The position numbers were made by a program, and so were the translations under genes. The notes below the pieces were generated by a model. The model ran no database searches. It had not been told where the DNA came from and saw only the letters and a program-made list of their open reading frames with translations. Shown here piece after piece: positions 1 through 12,429 of a stretch of 64,000 nucleotides of DNA (its first letter is position 1; each line of letters begins with the position of its first letter). Origin of the DNA: Melastoma dodecandrum (taxonomy: Eukaryota > Streptophyta > Magnoliopsida > Myrtales > Melastomataceae); NCBI GenBank assembly GCA_029817715.1, contig JARUPY010000606.1, positions 2,356,001 through 2,420,000 of the forward strand, written 5' to 3'.

Positions 1-240
1 CTCGAGGTCCGACTGTATCAACTTTATCGAGCTCGAGCCTACGAAATTCCAGTTGAGCACGAGCTCGGGCCCACCAGAGTTCGGGCTCGGCTCGACTCAT
101 TTACAACCCGAGTTGAGATCGCTCCGTAGTCCTAGTTTGGGTTATCCGCGGTTATTATCATTCACGTTCGACAAATATCGGGTCTCTGCCCAAAAAGAAA
201 AACCCTATCTTACACATTTGTCCAATTATGCAAGAAGAAG
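1..240. repeat. CTCGAG/GCTCGG-rich fragment, possibly the end of a hAT-like element
   Basis: The first 130 bases are dense in overlapping GAGCTCG, CTCGAG and GGCTCGG words followed by CTCGACTCATTTACAA. Such runs are typical of subterminal regions of plant hAT-type non-autonomous elements. The window begins inside it, so no terminal repeat or target duplication can be checked. The 63-residue reading frame across it has no recognisable domain. Confidence 0.3.
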
Positions 241-1613
241 GTAAGGCCGTGCTAATTTTGGGACCCATTATTTCTCTCCCATCAACCACAACCATATAAA
301 GTGGGAAAAGACCACAATCCACCCATGTACTAAAATAGCTTTAAAATTAAATGAAAAAGGAGATCATATTATCCATGTAATAAGTTCTTCTCTTACCACA
401 TTTGTCTGAATTCAGCAGTTGTTGGTCATAATAATTACTACAGTCAGTAAACTGTACTTAAACTTCATAAAGCATTTAAAATTCTAGACACCCAGGGGAT
501 GATGGGGGGAGGGGAGAGGGGGTGGTGTTTTCTCCACATGCCCCATCCAGCCTTTATTTTGTTCTTTGGGACCATCGAGTCACATGCTAATTGAAATCTC
601 TTCTTTTGATGCACTTCAGTCAAACCTTACCTTTAACCAAATGTATCTTAGAAAATAATAAATGACCAAATAAGAGTTTACCATGCTTGAGGCAAAAAAG
701 TGAATATTTTTAATCATATAATTGTTTGTCTTAAAAGATTTTCGAATAAAATTACTTATATGTTCAAAGCTCATCATATCATGAACGAATGGAAGTCGAT
801 CCACATGAGAAAATCATTATGAGGAGATTCAAATGCCAAAATCATCGACAAATCAAGCTTAACTTTCCCACCATCTTGGCTAAAGAAAAAGAATCATCGA
901 AACTTTGCTCAATGTTGGCATCCATAATCATCGGCAATTCAGCACAAAATCTCTATACCCCAACCCCCCCCCCCCCCACTCCACTCTCTCCATGTATAAA
1001 CCACAATTCAAGTCATCCTTCATGCATTATGTACACAATCCACACCTTGTTATGAGAAAGTAAAAGACCCTAATAAGACGCCCAAAAACCTAGAACTTAC
1101 ACAACCGAGGTCGTATGATTGGCCGCTTCGTTCACGCCCATCCACAGGTTTGAGTAATTGTCTCGTTAGGAGCCGCCCTTTATAGCTGGACCTCGCCCGA
1201 GCGTAGTCGTTACGTTCTTGACTGAGAACCGCAAAGAGGATCCGAGGTTTAATCTGGATCGGGGATTAGGGAAGAAGAAATGAAGCTAACAGAGATTCAG
1301 ACATAAAACCCCCCATTTTTTGCAAAGTTTTTCTCTCAAAAGATTAACCCTCACCCTTACCCAAAAAAAACAAAAAAAAAGGAAACGAAACGAAACTCAA
1401 GTTTTTAGGAGAATTTTTAAAAAAAAAAACGAAGGCAAAGAAGCGTGAAATTACTCGGGAATGCAACTAATATTATCGTTGTGTTATCGAATCTCCACCA
1501 TGGCCAAGGAGGGACAATTCGATCGAACAACGGTAAATTCAGCTGCATTTGGTAGTAATTGCACACCTCAAATGATTTTTTAAGGAGGGCACTGGAATGA
1601 TTTGCTGGGATCT
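241..1613. other. gene-free 3' flank of the Dof gene
   Basis: No coding region can be supported. The stretch is AT-rich with a homopolymeric C run of about 15 at 964-978. The part next to the Dof stop codon presumably holds that gene's 3' UTR. Confidence 0.5.
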
Positions 1614-2839
1614 CTAGATCAAGGAAGGAATCGAAGACCCGGCATTGTTCCCGGATTCGTTGCAATGCCAGGAGCTGATGCTGTTCGCAAACGTGTTCCA
1701 ACATGATGCCGGCAGATCGGACAGCCCAACCTCATCGAACTGGCCCTGCTGTGGAGCCGACCAGTCCACTAAGCCCTCGACGAACTTGACTTGAACGTCA
1801 TTTTCCAAAGGACACGAGGGCTTCAACCCTAATCCACCGTTACTCATGAACATCTGTTGATCTTGGAAGATCATCGACGCAAGCAGCGGCGAAGAGGTGC
1901 AAGGAATCTCGCCGACGCTGCTCGTTCCGAGGAAGTCAGTTGCAGCGCCATATCCAGGAACAACAGAATTTGAAGAGGGGTTCACGACCAATTCCCCAGT
2001 GAAGCCGCCCATGGCACTTTCCCCAATCCCTGATGAAAACCCTAGGGCAGCATAAGAGAGGTCAAGCTCATGAGGATTCCCGTAAGGGAACGCAGCAGGA
2101 GCGTTTCCGTCACCAGCTCGCGAAGCTATGCCCAAAGTGACGGCAGGGGTGACGCCGGCCGGAGAAGGCCGCTTTACGCGCTTGTTCTTCCGGCAGCCAC
2201 CTCCCACGGGGACATTCCTAAGGGTTCCGCCGCGGGTCCAGTAGCGCTTACAGGACTTGCAGAAGTGCCGAGGCTGAGAAAGGCTGTAGTTGTTGTAGTA
2301 ACAGAACTTGGTGTTGGACGAGTTGCACCTCGGGCAACTCCATGGCCCCTGATCCTGCTGCGGAACGGGAGCTGGAACCGAACCCGGGGGATGTTGGGCC
2401 TTCATCTGTTTAAGCATGACTCCTCCTCCTCCTCCTCCTCTTCCTCCTCCTACACCACCTGGGGTTGGTAAGAAATCGCTCTCGTGATTGTCCTGCAAGG
2501 AAAGGAGAAGATGTGGGTGGAAGAAGGAGAAGAAGCAAGTAAAATTATGCCGGATCCAAAGAGCTAAGGAACAAAAAAAGGGAAAAAAAAGGGGGGGAAG
2601 TGATCACAGGACAAGATTTGATCGAGGGAGGGAGTTTGTCCGGGAGCGAAATGGAGGCAAGTGTTGGAGAGGGAAAGGACGACAACCTGCGACCATTCAT
2701 TGATGGCCGTGGTGGTGGTGACAGCAACGGAGGAAGAAGAAGGAGGGATGATGTTGATGACCCCCATCTTCTTCTTCACCATCATCTTCTCTTCACTGTT
2801 CACTTCACACGAGGAGTTGTTGTTCGTTATCCTCATCAT
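1614..2839 (-). CDS. Dof-type zinc-finger transcription factor, two exons
   Basis: Plant-specific DNA-binding protein of the Dof family, which binds AAAG-core sites in the nucleus. The model has exon 1 at 2687-2839 and exon 2 at 1614-2492, joined in phase 0 (donor CAG/GTTGTC, acceptor TTGCAG/GAC) across a 194-bp intron; the product is about 343 residues. The Dof finger lies at about residues 103-155 with the CX2CX21CX2C cysteines near 104, 107, 129 and 132 (CPRC and CKSC), followed by a basic KNKRVKR stretch that is probably the nuclear localisation signal. Before the finger come a serine/threonine-rich leader and a glycine-rich run; after it the chain is low-complexity and Ser/Gly-rich, as expected of Dof activation regions. 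An intron upstream of the finger is common in the family. The start is ambiguous: Met1, Met2, Met19, Met20 and Met25 are all in frame. I cannot assign a subfamily or orthologue from sequence alone. Confidence 0.9.
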
Positions 2840-5800
2840 CTCTGCTTCAGCTGTTGAGCGTTTTGAGTTGTCTGGTCGATTGGGGGGGAAGAAATGGAAA
2901 GGATAAGAGATTTAGTCGCATAATCTCCTCATCATGAATAAAATATTTCTAAGAATTCGATGCTTTCGGAGTAATTAAAAAGTGAAATACTAACAGTAAA
3001 ACTCTTCCGAATTTATTTTTAACATTATTTCTTATGAGTTTGCAGGGTTCCTTTATTCATTTCCACTAATAACTTACTCCAAAACGGCAACAGTTATCAC
3101 CTTTTTTAATTGTTAAGATTGGAATTTGATACCTTGTTTGTTTTTCCCTAGTTCAATGTCAATAAATTTGCATCATTAACAAGTAAAAACCTTTTTACGG
3201 ATTTGGTTGAAGTGGTAAGAAGCTTGAATTCTTTTGAAAAATTATCGAATTCAAAACTTACATTACACGATCACCCCTTTTTGGAATACCTAAACAAGTA
3301 AAAGACCCGTTTACTCTTCATGTGAAATGGGATTCGTTTGATCTCTTCATTTGGGCTTTGTTTGCTCATCGGTTTTAGCTGTTTGTTCATATTTGATTTG
3401 GCAGATTAGTAAAATGGACTGATTTTGTTAAAAACGGTGGTTTCAATTCTATTGATTCACCCTGGTCTCACTAGGATTTGATATGCCATATAAATAATAC
3501 ATTGAAAGTGAAACTGCTGCAGGAGAGGGAATATTTAGGGAGGGTGACGTTCCAAAATCCAGGAACAGAAGATATTGCTTGTGAGCCAACAAGGAAGATG
3601 CACCACTGTCTTCTTCTATCTTCAACAGTAAAAGAAAGTAATAAATAAATAATTTTTATTATTCAACACAAACAGTGGAAACAACAACAGTCAACAACAT
3701 TCCCTGGCGTGGATCGTATTGTAAGAAGGTGGGGGATGGGAATCCCCGGAAAGGGCACGACTCCCCGTGGTGAGATGAAGAGCGCAAGGCGTCGTCGTCG
3801 TCGTCCCTGTTTGTCATCATCATGAGTTAGCCATGGATTAAACATCATAACATCTAAACCCTATCTTTATTTTTGGTAGCATACTGTGTTCTGTCAGGAG
3901 ACATCAAATCTCTCCACTCTCTTCTCACCTTTACTTATTTAATGCAACACCCCCCCCCCCCTTCATTTATTGTCATGTCGATCTTTTCTTTCTTTTTTTC
4001 TCTTCTTCGCTTATTTTGTTTCCTCTGAAAAGAAATTATCAAAAATGTCTGGCTGTCCTCGTCCTGTCCATTGGAGTTGGACAGGCAGGGGCAAACTTGT
4101 TTGGTATGATTCTCCCTGGCAATTTTCATCATCACTATCTTACGGGACAGAATTGTTTCAGATACAAGGTGTGAACAAGTGAAGCGTGGTCAGTGGGTAG
4201 GGGAAGGTCGACAAAATTTATTTAATTATATAACCGAGGGAAGATGTTCTTTCCTCAGTGCGGGTTTGGTACGAACGAACAATGAGAGGACAAGTTCCAG
4301 TTTTGACTCCTCGGCCATTCACACGTTCATGACGCATTTCACAGGAACTTGTATCACACGAATAATAATTAATCAAGTAATAAGTAAGTATGTATGCTAA
4401 TTTGATCGATTGGTCTATTTATTTATTTAGCAATGTAGGCGTAGACAGAGTGACAAGAGCGGGTGGACCGACTTGGGAAATATTCTCGACTATTCATGTT
4501 TTGGTATATAAACTCCAAACAGAAAGGGACAAATTATGTGTGGGCATCAGTCGCACGTCTCATTTTTTATATCTTCCAAAAAGGACAGGCCACGCCTCCC
4601 ACTTGTCCATATATTTAGAATCACATTTCGCATCAAAGAAAAAAATATCTATATATGCTACTAAACTATATTATTGTTCAAGGTAGATATGGGCGTCTTC
4701 TGGAGTTCTTTTAATCACGATTTCAGTCCGGATGATATCGAATTCATGTACTTTTTTATTAGCAAATGTCGAAATCATATAGATGAAATTATGAGTAAGG
4801 TTTTTGGAGGGAATTTCTCATAGAGTGGGGGCTACAAATGGATTTTGTTGTCCCCCAAAAGGATCCTCTCGATCTTCACTCCTACCACAATGTCCATCAC
4901 CCACCTTGATCCGTTAATTGCTTTCAAAAAGCAATCATACCCCTATTACTAATTATCATTCACACTTAGCCTCGACAAACTTAATCACATTTTAATAGCA
5001 TCATTAGCGCGTATCGTGAGAGACCCAAATCAGATACCGCCGCGTCTTTGAAATTTCATGGGTGGGTGTGACAATATAATATGTGGGGGGGGGGGTTGTA
5101 CCGAAGGGTCACTTTTGGTCCCCAAATTTCAAGAACATGGAGTTTGTGTGGATGACTTGGATTTTGGGGCTGCTATATGTGGTATGAAGGGCACGAGAGC
5201 ACTCAGAGGGGTACTCTACCACCATCACGCGATGAGGGACAGGATTACTTTGCCGGTCGATGCATGCAATTTTCATATTTCCCTTTCACAGCCCCACCGC
5301 CCCTCTGTGTCTCTCACCACCCATCATTCGAATCAAATCAGATATTATTGCCACAAACTGTGGTTTGTTCATTTGGGTGGGAACTCGTACGTTCAAACAC
5401 TGATAGTTTTTAAAATCGAGAAGATCAACGATGCGAGCATGTCATCTTGTTATGATAATTCTCTATCAGAACAGGAGCTAATCGGGGACCCATCACTACC
5501 CTTCTTGCATCTTGGAAAGAGACCCATCGGGAACTCTCCATTCAGCCTTCTTTCTCTTCCTCTCAGACTTTTCAATGGTGAGACCTGAGCTTCCCCATCC
5601 TTATCCCCTTTCTTCATCAAAACACTCACTAAGACTATGCCCACAAAAGGGTTGACTCTGACTACATACCTACTTATTACTTACTACTACTCTTTTAACA
5701 TTTTGAAGATGGAAGTAAGTTGGAGGTAGTCGAGTTTGACCCCGCGATGAGTGGGAAAATCACTTACGCCATTGAAGGGATTTGAACACCCAAAAGGGAT

Positions 5801-7940
5801 GATGATTTCAAGCTCCGGGATTTTATTTCATAGAATGAGTTTCACGACAACAATATTTCATCTGGGTACAACAAATATCCATAGAATATACATCCATTAA
5901 GAAGAACGAGGAAAGGATCGATTCGAAATCTGCTAAATAAAAGACAATGTATATTTATGAATATACAAGTTAGAAACACAGACCCGGGATAAACGCCTTA
6001 CAAACTACACCGGTGTTGTATCTGAACAGTGAGTGCTTTTTAAGCCGAAAGGTGATGTTTCATTCGTAGTTTTATACTAATTTTTTGGTGGGGCCTTGGG
6101 AATGTTTTTAGTTGAACCCAATGGTCGATACTACAAAAAATATATATATATATAATTATTCTTTCTCATAAGACAATCCGCGTTCGATCCATTTTTCTTT
6201 ATTCTTCTTGGGAAATATGCGCGTGGCGCTCCCCCCAAAAACCAAATATAATATAAAACCCGGATTCTAGGATGGTCTCGATTTTATAGTAAAAAAGTAT
6301 TGGGTCTCTATTGATATTAAATATCCTCCTAAGAGTAAATTAGGGGGGTGTTTAGGTGGCAGATAGATAAGATAAAGTCAACAAATGAAATAATAAATCC
6401 CACTAAATTTGTTGGGTGAAAAAAGCCATGAATCAAGCAGCTCTCTGCTTCCCCCCCCCCCCCCTCCACCCAATTAATCGGGGGACCATCACCACCCCTA
6501 ACCCAACTGCCCCCCTATTTTTTCTTAACTAAAATATGTGGCCAATCGATATAAGTTTAGGCGACACCAGAGATCGTGATTTTCTTACACGAATAAGTGG
6601 TGACTGCGTGTGTGCTCGTTGCTGATCTTCTCGTCGGTTTTTGAAAAGATATGGTGGCCTTACTTTTAAATCATGCGTTAGATGCTACACATTGAACATG
6701 ATTGAAGGGGAACAACCCAAATTGGGTATGAGGGGGAAAACTCCCTCCATCTTAGGACATTAGGAGAAATCATCATTACAGTATTCATTCTTCCACTTTT
6801 TAACAGTTTTAAGGTATCACGATAGGTGCAGTCAGGCCCATTTAGTTTGGGCCTACGTGATTATGGGCCACGTTTTCAAACAGGTGATGGGCTACGGCCC
6901 AAATAAGAAAACAAAGAGTCACATGACTTCTTCTGAAAGAACAATCCCATGGGGTCATGTAATGTACATCTCAAAACGAGGAATGTTGGTGTGCAGAACT
7001 CGCTACACTCGGGGCATTGTCAATGTCCCAACTGGATCCGTTTGTGACGAGCCGGATAATCACTTCCGCCAGGCCCGGGAATCGTCCCCCCATCATGTGT
7101 GCTGTTGTTGATTGGTAACTAGATTAAGCTTTTGGTGGTTTATAGCTTGTGAGTAGGTCATTCATGCCGGAATATATCAGCACAATTGTGCGGAGTTAGT
7201 ATAATATATATGAGGAAACCAGATTCGGGGATTGAATGAATATCTGACATGTTTTGAATGCCTCGAGATCGAAGTGAAGTCTTTTTCCTCTGGTTTAAGG
7301 TACCCCCTCTGCCGCTTCTTCGCTAGAGATAATGTTGTTTAAACTCCCGCTCCCCTCCATGTGAAGACCTTGTCCTCACACGTGTTATCTTCTTCTCTGA
7401 AGCGATCCCATTTCGGATTATTCACGAGTGAGCTTCGAGCTTGCTTGCTGTCACTCAGGACCCACGTTTCGATTCCTTGGAAAGAATGACCCTGATTGGC
7501 CCAAGCGATCTATAAGACATTAAGGAACCTTGAAGGGTATGTCCTGATCTTTTAAACCGTGGAGCAGTAAGCTGTCGAGTCCCCCTTAAACGGAAAATTT
7601 ACAAAATGAAAGGGTTACCCTCGTACCAACAAGAGTTAGGTGTTGTGGGTTTAGGGGGGGGACCAACCTAGCTGTGTTGTCTGATGTGTTTTGCAAATGT
7701 GGTCCAAATTGTTAGGGTTGTGTCACAAAAGAAGTAATACCACTTTCAAACGTGTTAGTACTAATCGAATCTCTCCAAACCCACTTTCCCTAGTACTTGG
7801 TTTGGCACCCATATCATGCGATTGATAATTGACCACGCTAGATGATACTGGATTCAGGTATTGGGGCATTTAAAGCCTTTCGTTCCAGAAATATGGGCGT
7901 TTGGGATATGAGGCCATATGTGAATCAGACTTACCCGTCA
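2840..7940. other. gene-free intergenic stretch
   Basis: About 5 kb without a supportable gene. It includes the Dof promoter side, C or G homopolymers at 3950-3961, about 5085-5095 and 6451-6464, and AT-rich runs. Reading frames here, including a 176-codon frame at 5058-5588, show no domain, no plant-like splice pattern and no low-complexity signature of a real protein. Confidence 0.5.
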
Positions 7941-7946
7941 GTCGGA

Positions 7947-9674
7947 GATGCTCTGCTTTGATGATGACAAATTGTGAGTATTGATAAAGTATTATTTAAG
8001 CGTATAAAGAAACATGTCTTCAAGTATAGAAGTTAGTTTCTGTAATCTGAGCAATACGTAACGAGATATGTGAAGGATATAAATGGAAAAAGAGATGTAG
8101 CCCTTAGAATTGACGTTATGTGTACTAGGCTCATCATCAATATTCTCTATATCTTATATAAGCACATGTGTAACAAGAGATATAACTCTTCTTATTAGAG
8201 AGTTAGATACAACGGTTACATAAGAGTTTATCTCTATATGACGATTTTCTTATTAGATATTGTTTATATGCGAGCACTGATTATCTTACAAGACTTAATA
8301 TTAATTCTTAGTAAATTGAATCATAAATCAAGTCTAAATTCACTCGTAGAAGTGACTTGGCTCTCAAATTCCCTCATTGATTGTTTTGAAAAGTTATCTT
8401 AAGATATGTTTCCTAAACTTGATCCTTTCATTTTGGAAATTGGTCTTTTGAGGTTGAAATCTCCCTTTCTATGGTGAGACCAATCTAGAGGTAGGAACAT
8501 TTTCGGAAACGAATAATCCCAATCAATTCTATATATAGAAAGTGTTGATTCAATTGAAAAGTGGAAAATACTTTATCCTTGACGGATTCCTTTACTTTGT
8601 TAATTCTAATTTGGTCACTCATGAATACTGTTCAGAGAACTTTTGGAAGCTATCTTTCGGATCAAATCATGGAACAAAGGAAAGCTTCATTCAACCTCGA
8701 GCATAAATTCAATGATGATGGCAGGCTTGAAATTTAATGTTCCTACTTAGAGTTTACCAGAAATTTTGATGTCTTCACCGGTCTAAAAAGCTTGAGAGTG
8801 TTCCTTATTCACCGAGACAATCCTCTCTTGAGAAAGAGTTCCTCTAGCGCTACAGACGGGTTGCTTTGTAGATGTTATGTTTGTTTCAAGTTGTTAGTCA
8901 CACACGGTGGTGTGCAAGGGAAGTTGTGAGCAGGAGACCTTACGCAGGTGGAGTGATAACCGCCAGAGAGAAAGCCACGGGAATCAGTCACGTGAGGGAG
9001 CGTGCAGATAAAGTCACGAAGTTGTCTTTATGCAGGTATTGCGGTAGCTGCCGGAGTGAAAGCCACGAGTGCAACGGGTTGCTGTTCCGAAGTAAGCCAC
9101 GGTGCGACTGTGCAAGTAAAGTTAGTCGCAGTGCAACTGTGCAGGTTGTTGTTAATCGTGGTGCGATCGTGAAAGTTAAGGTAGTCGTAGTACGACTGTG
9201 CAGGTTGTTGTTAATCGCGATGTGACCGTGAAAGTTAAGTTAATCGCAGTGCGACTGTGCAGGTTGTTGTTAATCGCGGTGCGACCGTGAAAGTTAAGTT
9301 AATAGCAATGCGACTGTACATGTTTTTGTTAATCGCGGTGCGACCGCGTATGTGTGTGGCTAGTCACAATTTTTTTATAAAAGTGTGCATACGTACTCTT
9401 GTACTCTCATGTTTTAATATTTAGTGATTACATCCTAACCGGGATGTTGTGTTGGAGAGTAGACGTAGGCATTACTTGCCGAACCACTATAAATGTGGCG
9501 TTTGATAAGTTGAGACAAAATCACAGAAACACCGTTCAGATCTAGGCATTTGTACAACCATCCATGTTCTCTAATCTAACAGAAGTATATTTATTTTCAC
9601 AGGTCTAAATCAAAGAAAGTACTATAAATTCTAAGCCACTAATTGAACCCTTCTTAGTGCAATCATATTCCAAC
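7947..9674 (+). mobile_element. probable degenerate solo LTR of a SIRE/Maximus-type copia element
   Basis: The left part carries the words GCTTTGATGATGACAAAT, and the right part GTAGACGTAGGCATTACT followed by GCCGAACCACTATAAAT. From general knowledge these resemble the 5' and R-region hallmarks of long SIRE/Maximus-lineage LTRs. The right end reads ATTCCAACA. No gag or pol, primer-binding site or target duplication was found, so if the call is right this is a solo and diverged LTR. A 59-bp tandem array sits inside it. Boundaries are approximate. Confidence 0.4.
9110..9350. repeat. minisatellite, 59-bp period, about four copies, dimeric unit
   Basis: The word GCAGGTTGTTGTTAATCG starts at 9141, 9200 and 9259, with a degenerate fourth copy at 9318, giving a constant 59-bp period. 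Each unit is itself two related halves of about 30 and 29 bp, one TCGCAGTGCGACTGTGCAGG-like and the other TCGCGGTGCGACCGTGAAAG-like. More diverged half-units extend upstream to about 8900. It is probably an internal expansion within the LTR. Confidence 0.8.
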
Positions 9675-12429
9675 ATTCTCCGTCGACAAAGGCCGAAGGA
9701 CATTTCTGTGTTGTTGTTTAAGAGTTTGTACAACACGTGTCGGGATTGAATTGGCTCGTCTTTCAAAGTCGTCGGACCAAACCGGGGCTCGTACCTTCAC
9801 CTTTCATTTCTCAATAACTCATTCAAATGATCCACAATTATTTAGATAGGGAATAAAAGAAAAGAATGATCAGAATCATCCGTGGAATGAAATGCGAAAC
9901 TGATGGATGGTTGTGGCGTGGTGTGGTCCTCCTTTTGTACCGACCGAACAACAATATGATGCAGAAGTCATCTCATTGAAGATCTTTCCCGATAGGCACG
10001 TCGTTATCCCGATCAATTGAACTTATACTGTGATAAATCATGTTTACTCAAGGTTAAGCAGCAGAAAAATGAAACAACAATCACATCTGTTTAGCAACAG
10101 AAATTCTGTGCCACAGATCTCGATGTCATCTGTGGATCAACGGTCCAGAATGTAAGCCCGAAGTGCGAGAAGCCCAGTAAGAAGTTAGCTGTAGAAATAC
10201 ATCAGGTGAAGGCTTGCGGGCGACGCGGTTACCAAGCGATAGGGCTACCAGGCGGTAAGGGTCAACGAGGTGATCAAGTGATGGTCAACTGGACAAGCGG
10301 TGAAACTCTACGGCAACGGCTAATGGGCGATCCGGTCGATCAGGAAGATTTCAGACGATTTCAAGACATGGAACGGTTGTTGCCAAGATTGCTCAAATGT
10401 AAAGGAGATATTCCATGAAGATTGACAACAAGGACACGTAATATATGTACAATATTTCATTTCCGTATATATATATAGGTCTAGCCTAGTATAAATAGTT
10501 GTTCTTAGGCATTGTTCAAAAACATCTCTCTACAGACGGATATATAGTCTTTTTATCTTCAACCAATCCAGCGTTCAAGCATCATGTGCTCCTGCGCTCT
10601 TGCTCCTTCCGAATGCATCTTTGATGGCATCCGTAAGTGCTTCCGCTTAAGGGTGTATGTCCGCTGCCTTCTCATCTTTTTCTTCATTCGTACGGCGACC
10701 ACCCAACGAACCTCCGAGTACCAATTGCCGGTAATGCCAGAGATTTCCGACGTGTTTGAATCCGGTTTGTCCAGCGGTCACTTCTGGAGCGAACACCGTC
10801 AAAGAAATTAAACAACAATCCAAGTACACATGAAAAAAATAATTTTACTAAGTAATACTGTACATATATTATAAGACAGCAAAAGCGAGTAATAGTGTTA
10901 TTTTTGCTGTTGCGGTCCGAGAACTTTTCTAAACGAAGGAGATGACACGCCCCGAAACGCGAAGAGTCGCCATCTTCCACCCTCATCGACCATCGATGAA
11001 AATTGGGTAGTACAAAACAAAAGCCACTCACAGGGGCATCCCTTTTTGCCAAGCTTGCTTAAATTATTGCCCCCTCCAAACAATCAAATCACACTAACAC
11101 CCTTTGTCTTCTTTATTACTTCCTTAAAAGCGACTCGGTACGAGTTTCAGGCAAACTTTAAAGTATTAACGAGAATTAGGTGAAGGAGAGGCTCAAGAAA
11201 ATTATGGAGATTTTAATAAACGGTGTCGCTACATTCAACCAACCGTATTGCGTTGAACAAAATGTAGTTGCCAATGAGCCAACGGATTCTAATTTAGCAT
11301 CTCATTGCGGAGACCGTATGTAGCTATCAATCTAGAAGCATTAAATATCCCTTGCACGTCTCCTTTGCAACTTTAATTGGTTCGTCGTAAAATTCCAGAA
11401 GATGGGGTTCCAAAGTCGACGAGGTCTTCGGCCGCGCAATTTAGCCGCCTTCTTTTTAGGTTAGGAGCGAAGATGACGTTTTCTCGAGATATCAATTGGA
11501 TAAGTTTCAAGGATTAGTGGTTCAATTAGTTACTCATTAAGTTGCTAAAGTTAGATTAGAGAGGTGGGACATGGGTGCCAACTATTTTGACATGAAACGC
11601 ATCTTATCATCGACATTAGATTAGGAAGAGGCACCACTTAATTAAATCGAGAAATTAACCACCAATCGAAATGAAATGAGAACCATATGATATTCTGTCC
11701 GAGCTTTCAAATGTGAAGCGTGACCGTGGCATGGAGATGACGTCCCTCATACCACAAGGCAGATTCAATGCGACAGAACACGGCGACGACCAACCATCGG
11801 GAGGTGAGAACTCAACTCGTTCAACCTTTTTACCATCCAAGACGTAGGTCGGATATCCAATCAAACCATGTTGTTGGTGTCTAGAACTCGAGAAAGACGT
11901 AAGGGGACCACTTTTTCTCCAAAAGCCATATTTAGATTAATTACACGGCGTACTCGATCTGAAAAGCAAACTTAGCATGTCCGCTCTATGTTGAGTTTAC
12001 CCTCGTTGTCGAGACATTGTCGCGGCCTATGCCACGGACAAGGACAGCCCTAAAGCTTTTTAATTCATCATTTAGAGATTGTTACTTCCCCGGAACCGCC
12101 CCAAAACCATACTTCCCGATGCCTATGCGGAGAAATATACCATACCTTTCTCGTGATAATAGACGGTAGAATACTGCATATTCGAGCACGAGGTTGACTG
12201 TCTTTGCGACACTTTTAGCATAATTCGAATCTCGCCTCTACTTATTAGCTAAGGGTCGCCTTCGCTGCTACCTTTTAAGCTAATTGTAAACTGATTAAAA
12301 GGCGTTATTATTCAGTGGAGCTCACATCGACTTCGACTTTCGCCTTTCACAGAGAGAATCCCCCTCCATTTTCCTCCATCACATTCCTTCCTCAACTCCG
12401 CCGGACAGTACCAGAATCCACCCTAAGGG
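9675..12429. other. gene-free stretch upstream of SPL
   Basis: No gene could be supported. The part at about 10430-10570 has a TATATATATA run and TAGTATAAATAG followed by CATCTCTCTACAG, which would suit the promoter part of another decayed LTR, but I found no matching partner or primer site. The last few hundred bases must hold the SPL promoter and 5' UTR. Confidence 0.4.

Noticed and set aside
2070..2471. 133-codon plus-strand frame opposite the Dof exon
   Set aside because: Antisense shadow of the Dof coding region.
5058..5588. 176-codon open reading frame on the plus strand
   Set aside because: It contains a G homopolymer and no domain, and overlaps other frames of similar length; composition looks like chance.
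8872..9225. 117-codon frame across the 59-bp array
   Set aside because: Its repeats are of 59 bp, not a multiple of 3, so the apparent peptide is not periodic; no domain.
9110..9350. CRISPR-like repeat array
   Set aside because: The units are contiguous with no unique spacers, and the host is a plant; it is a minisatellite.
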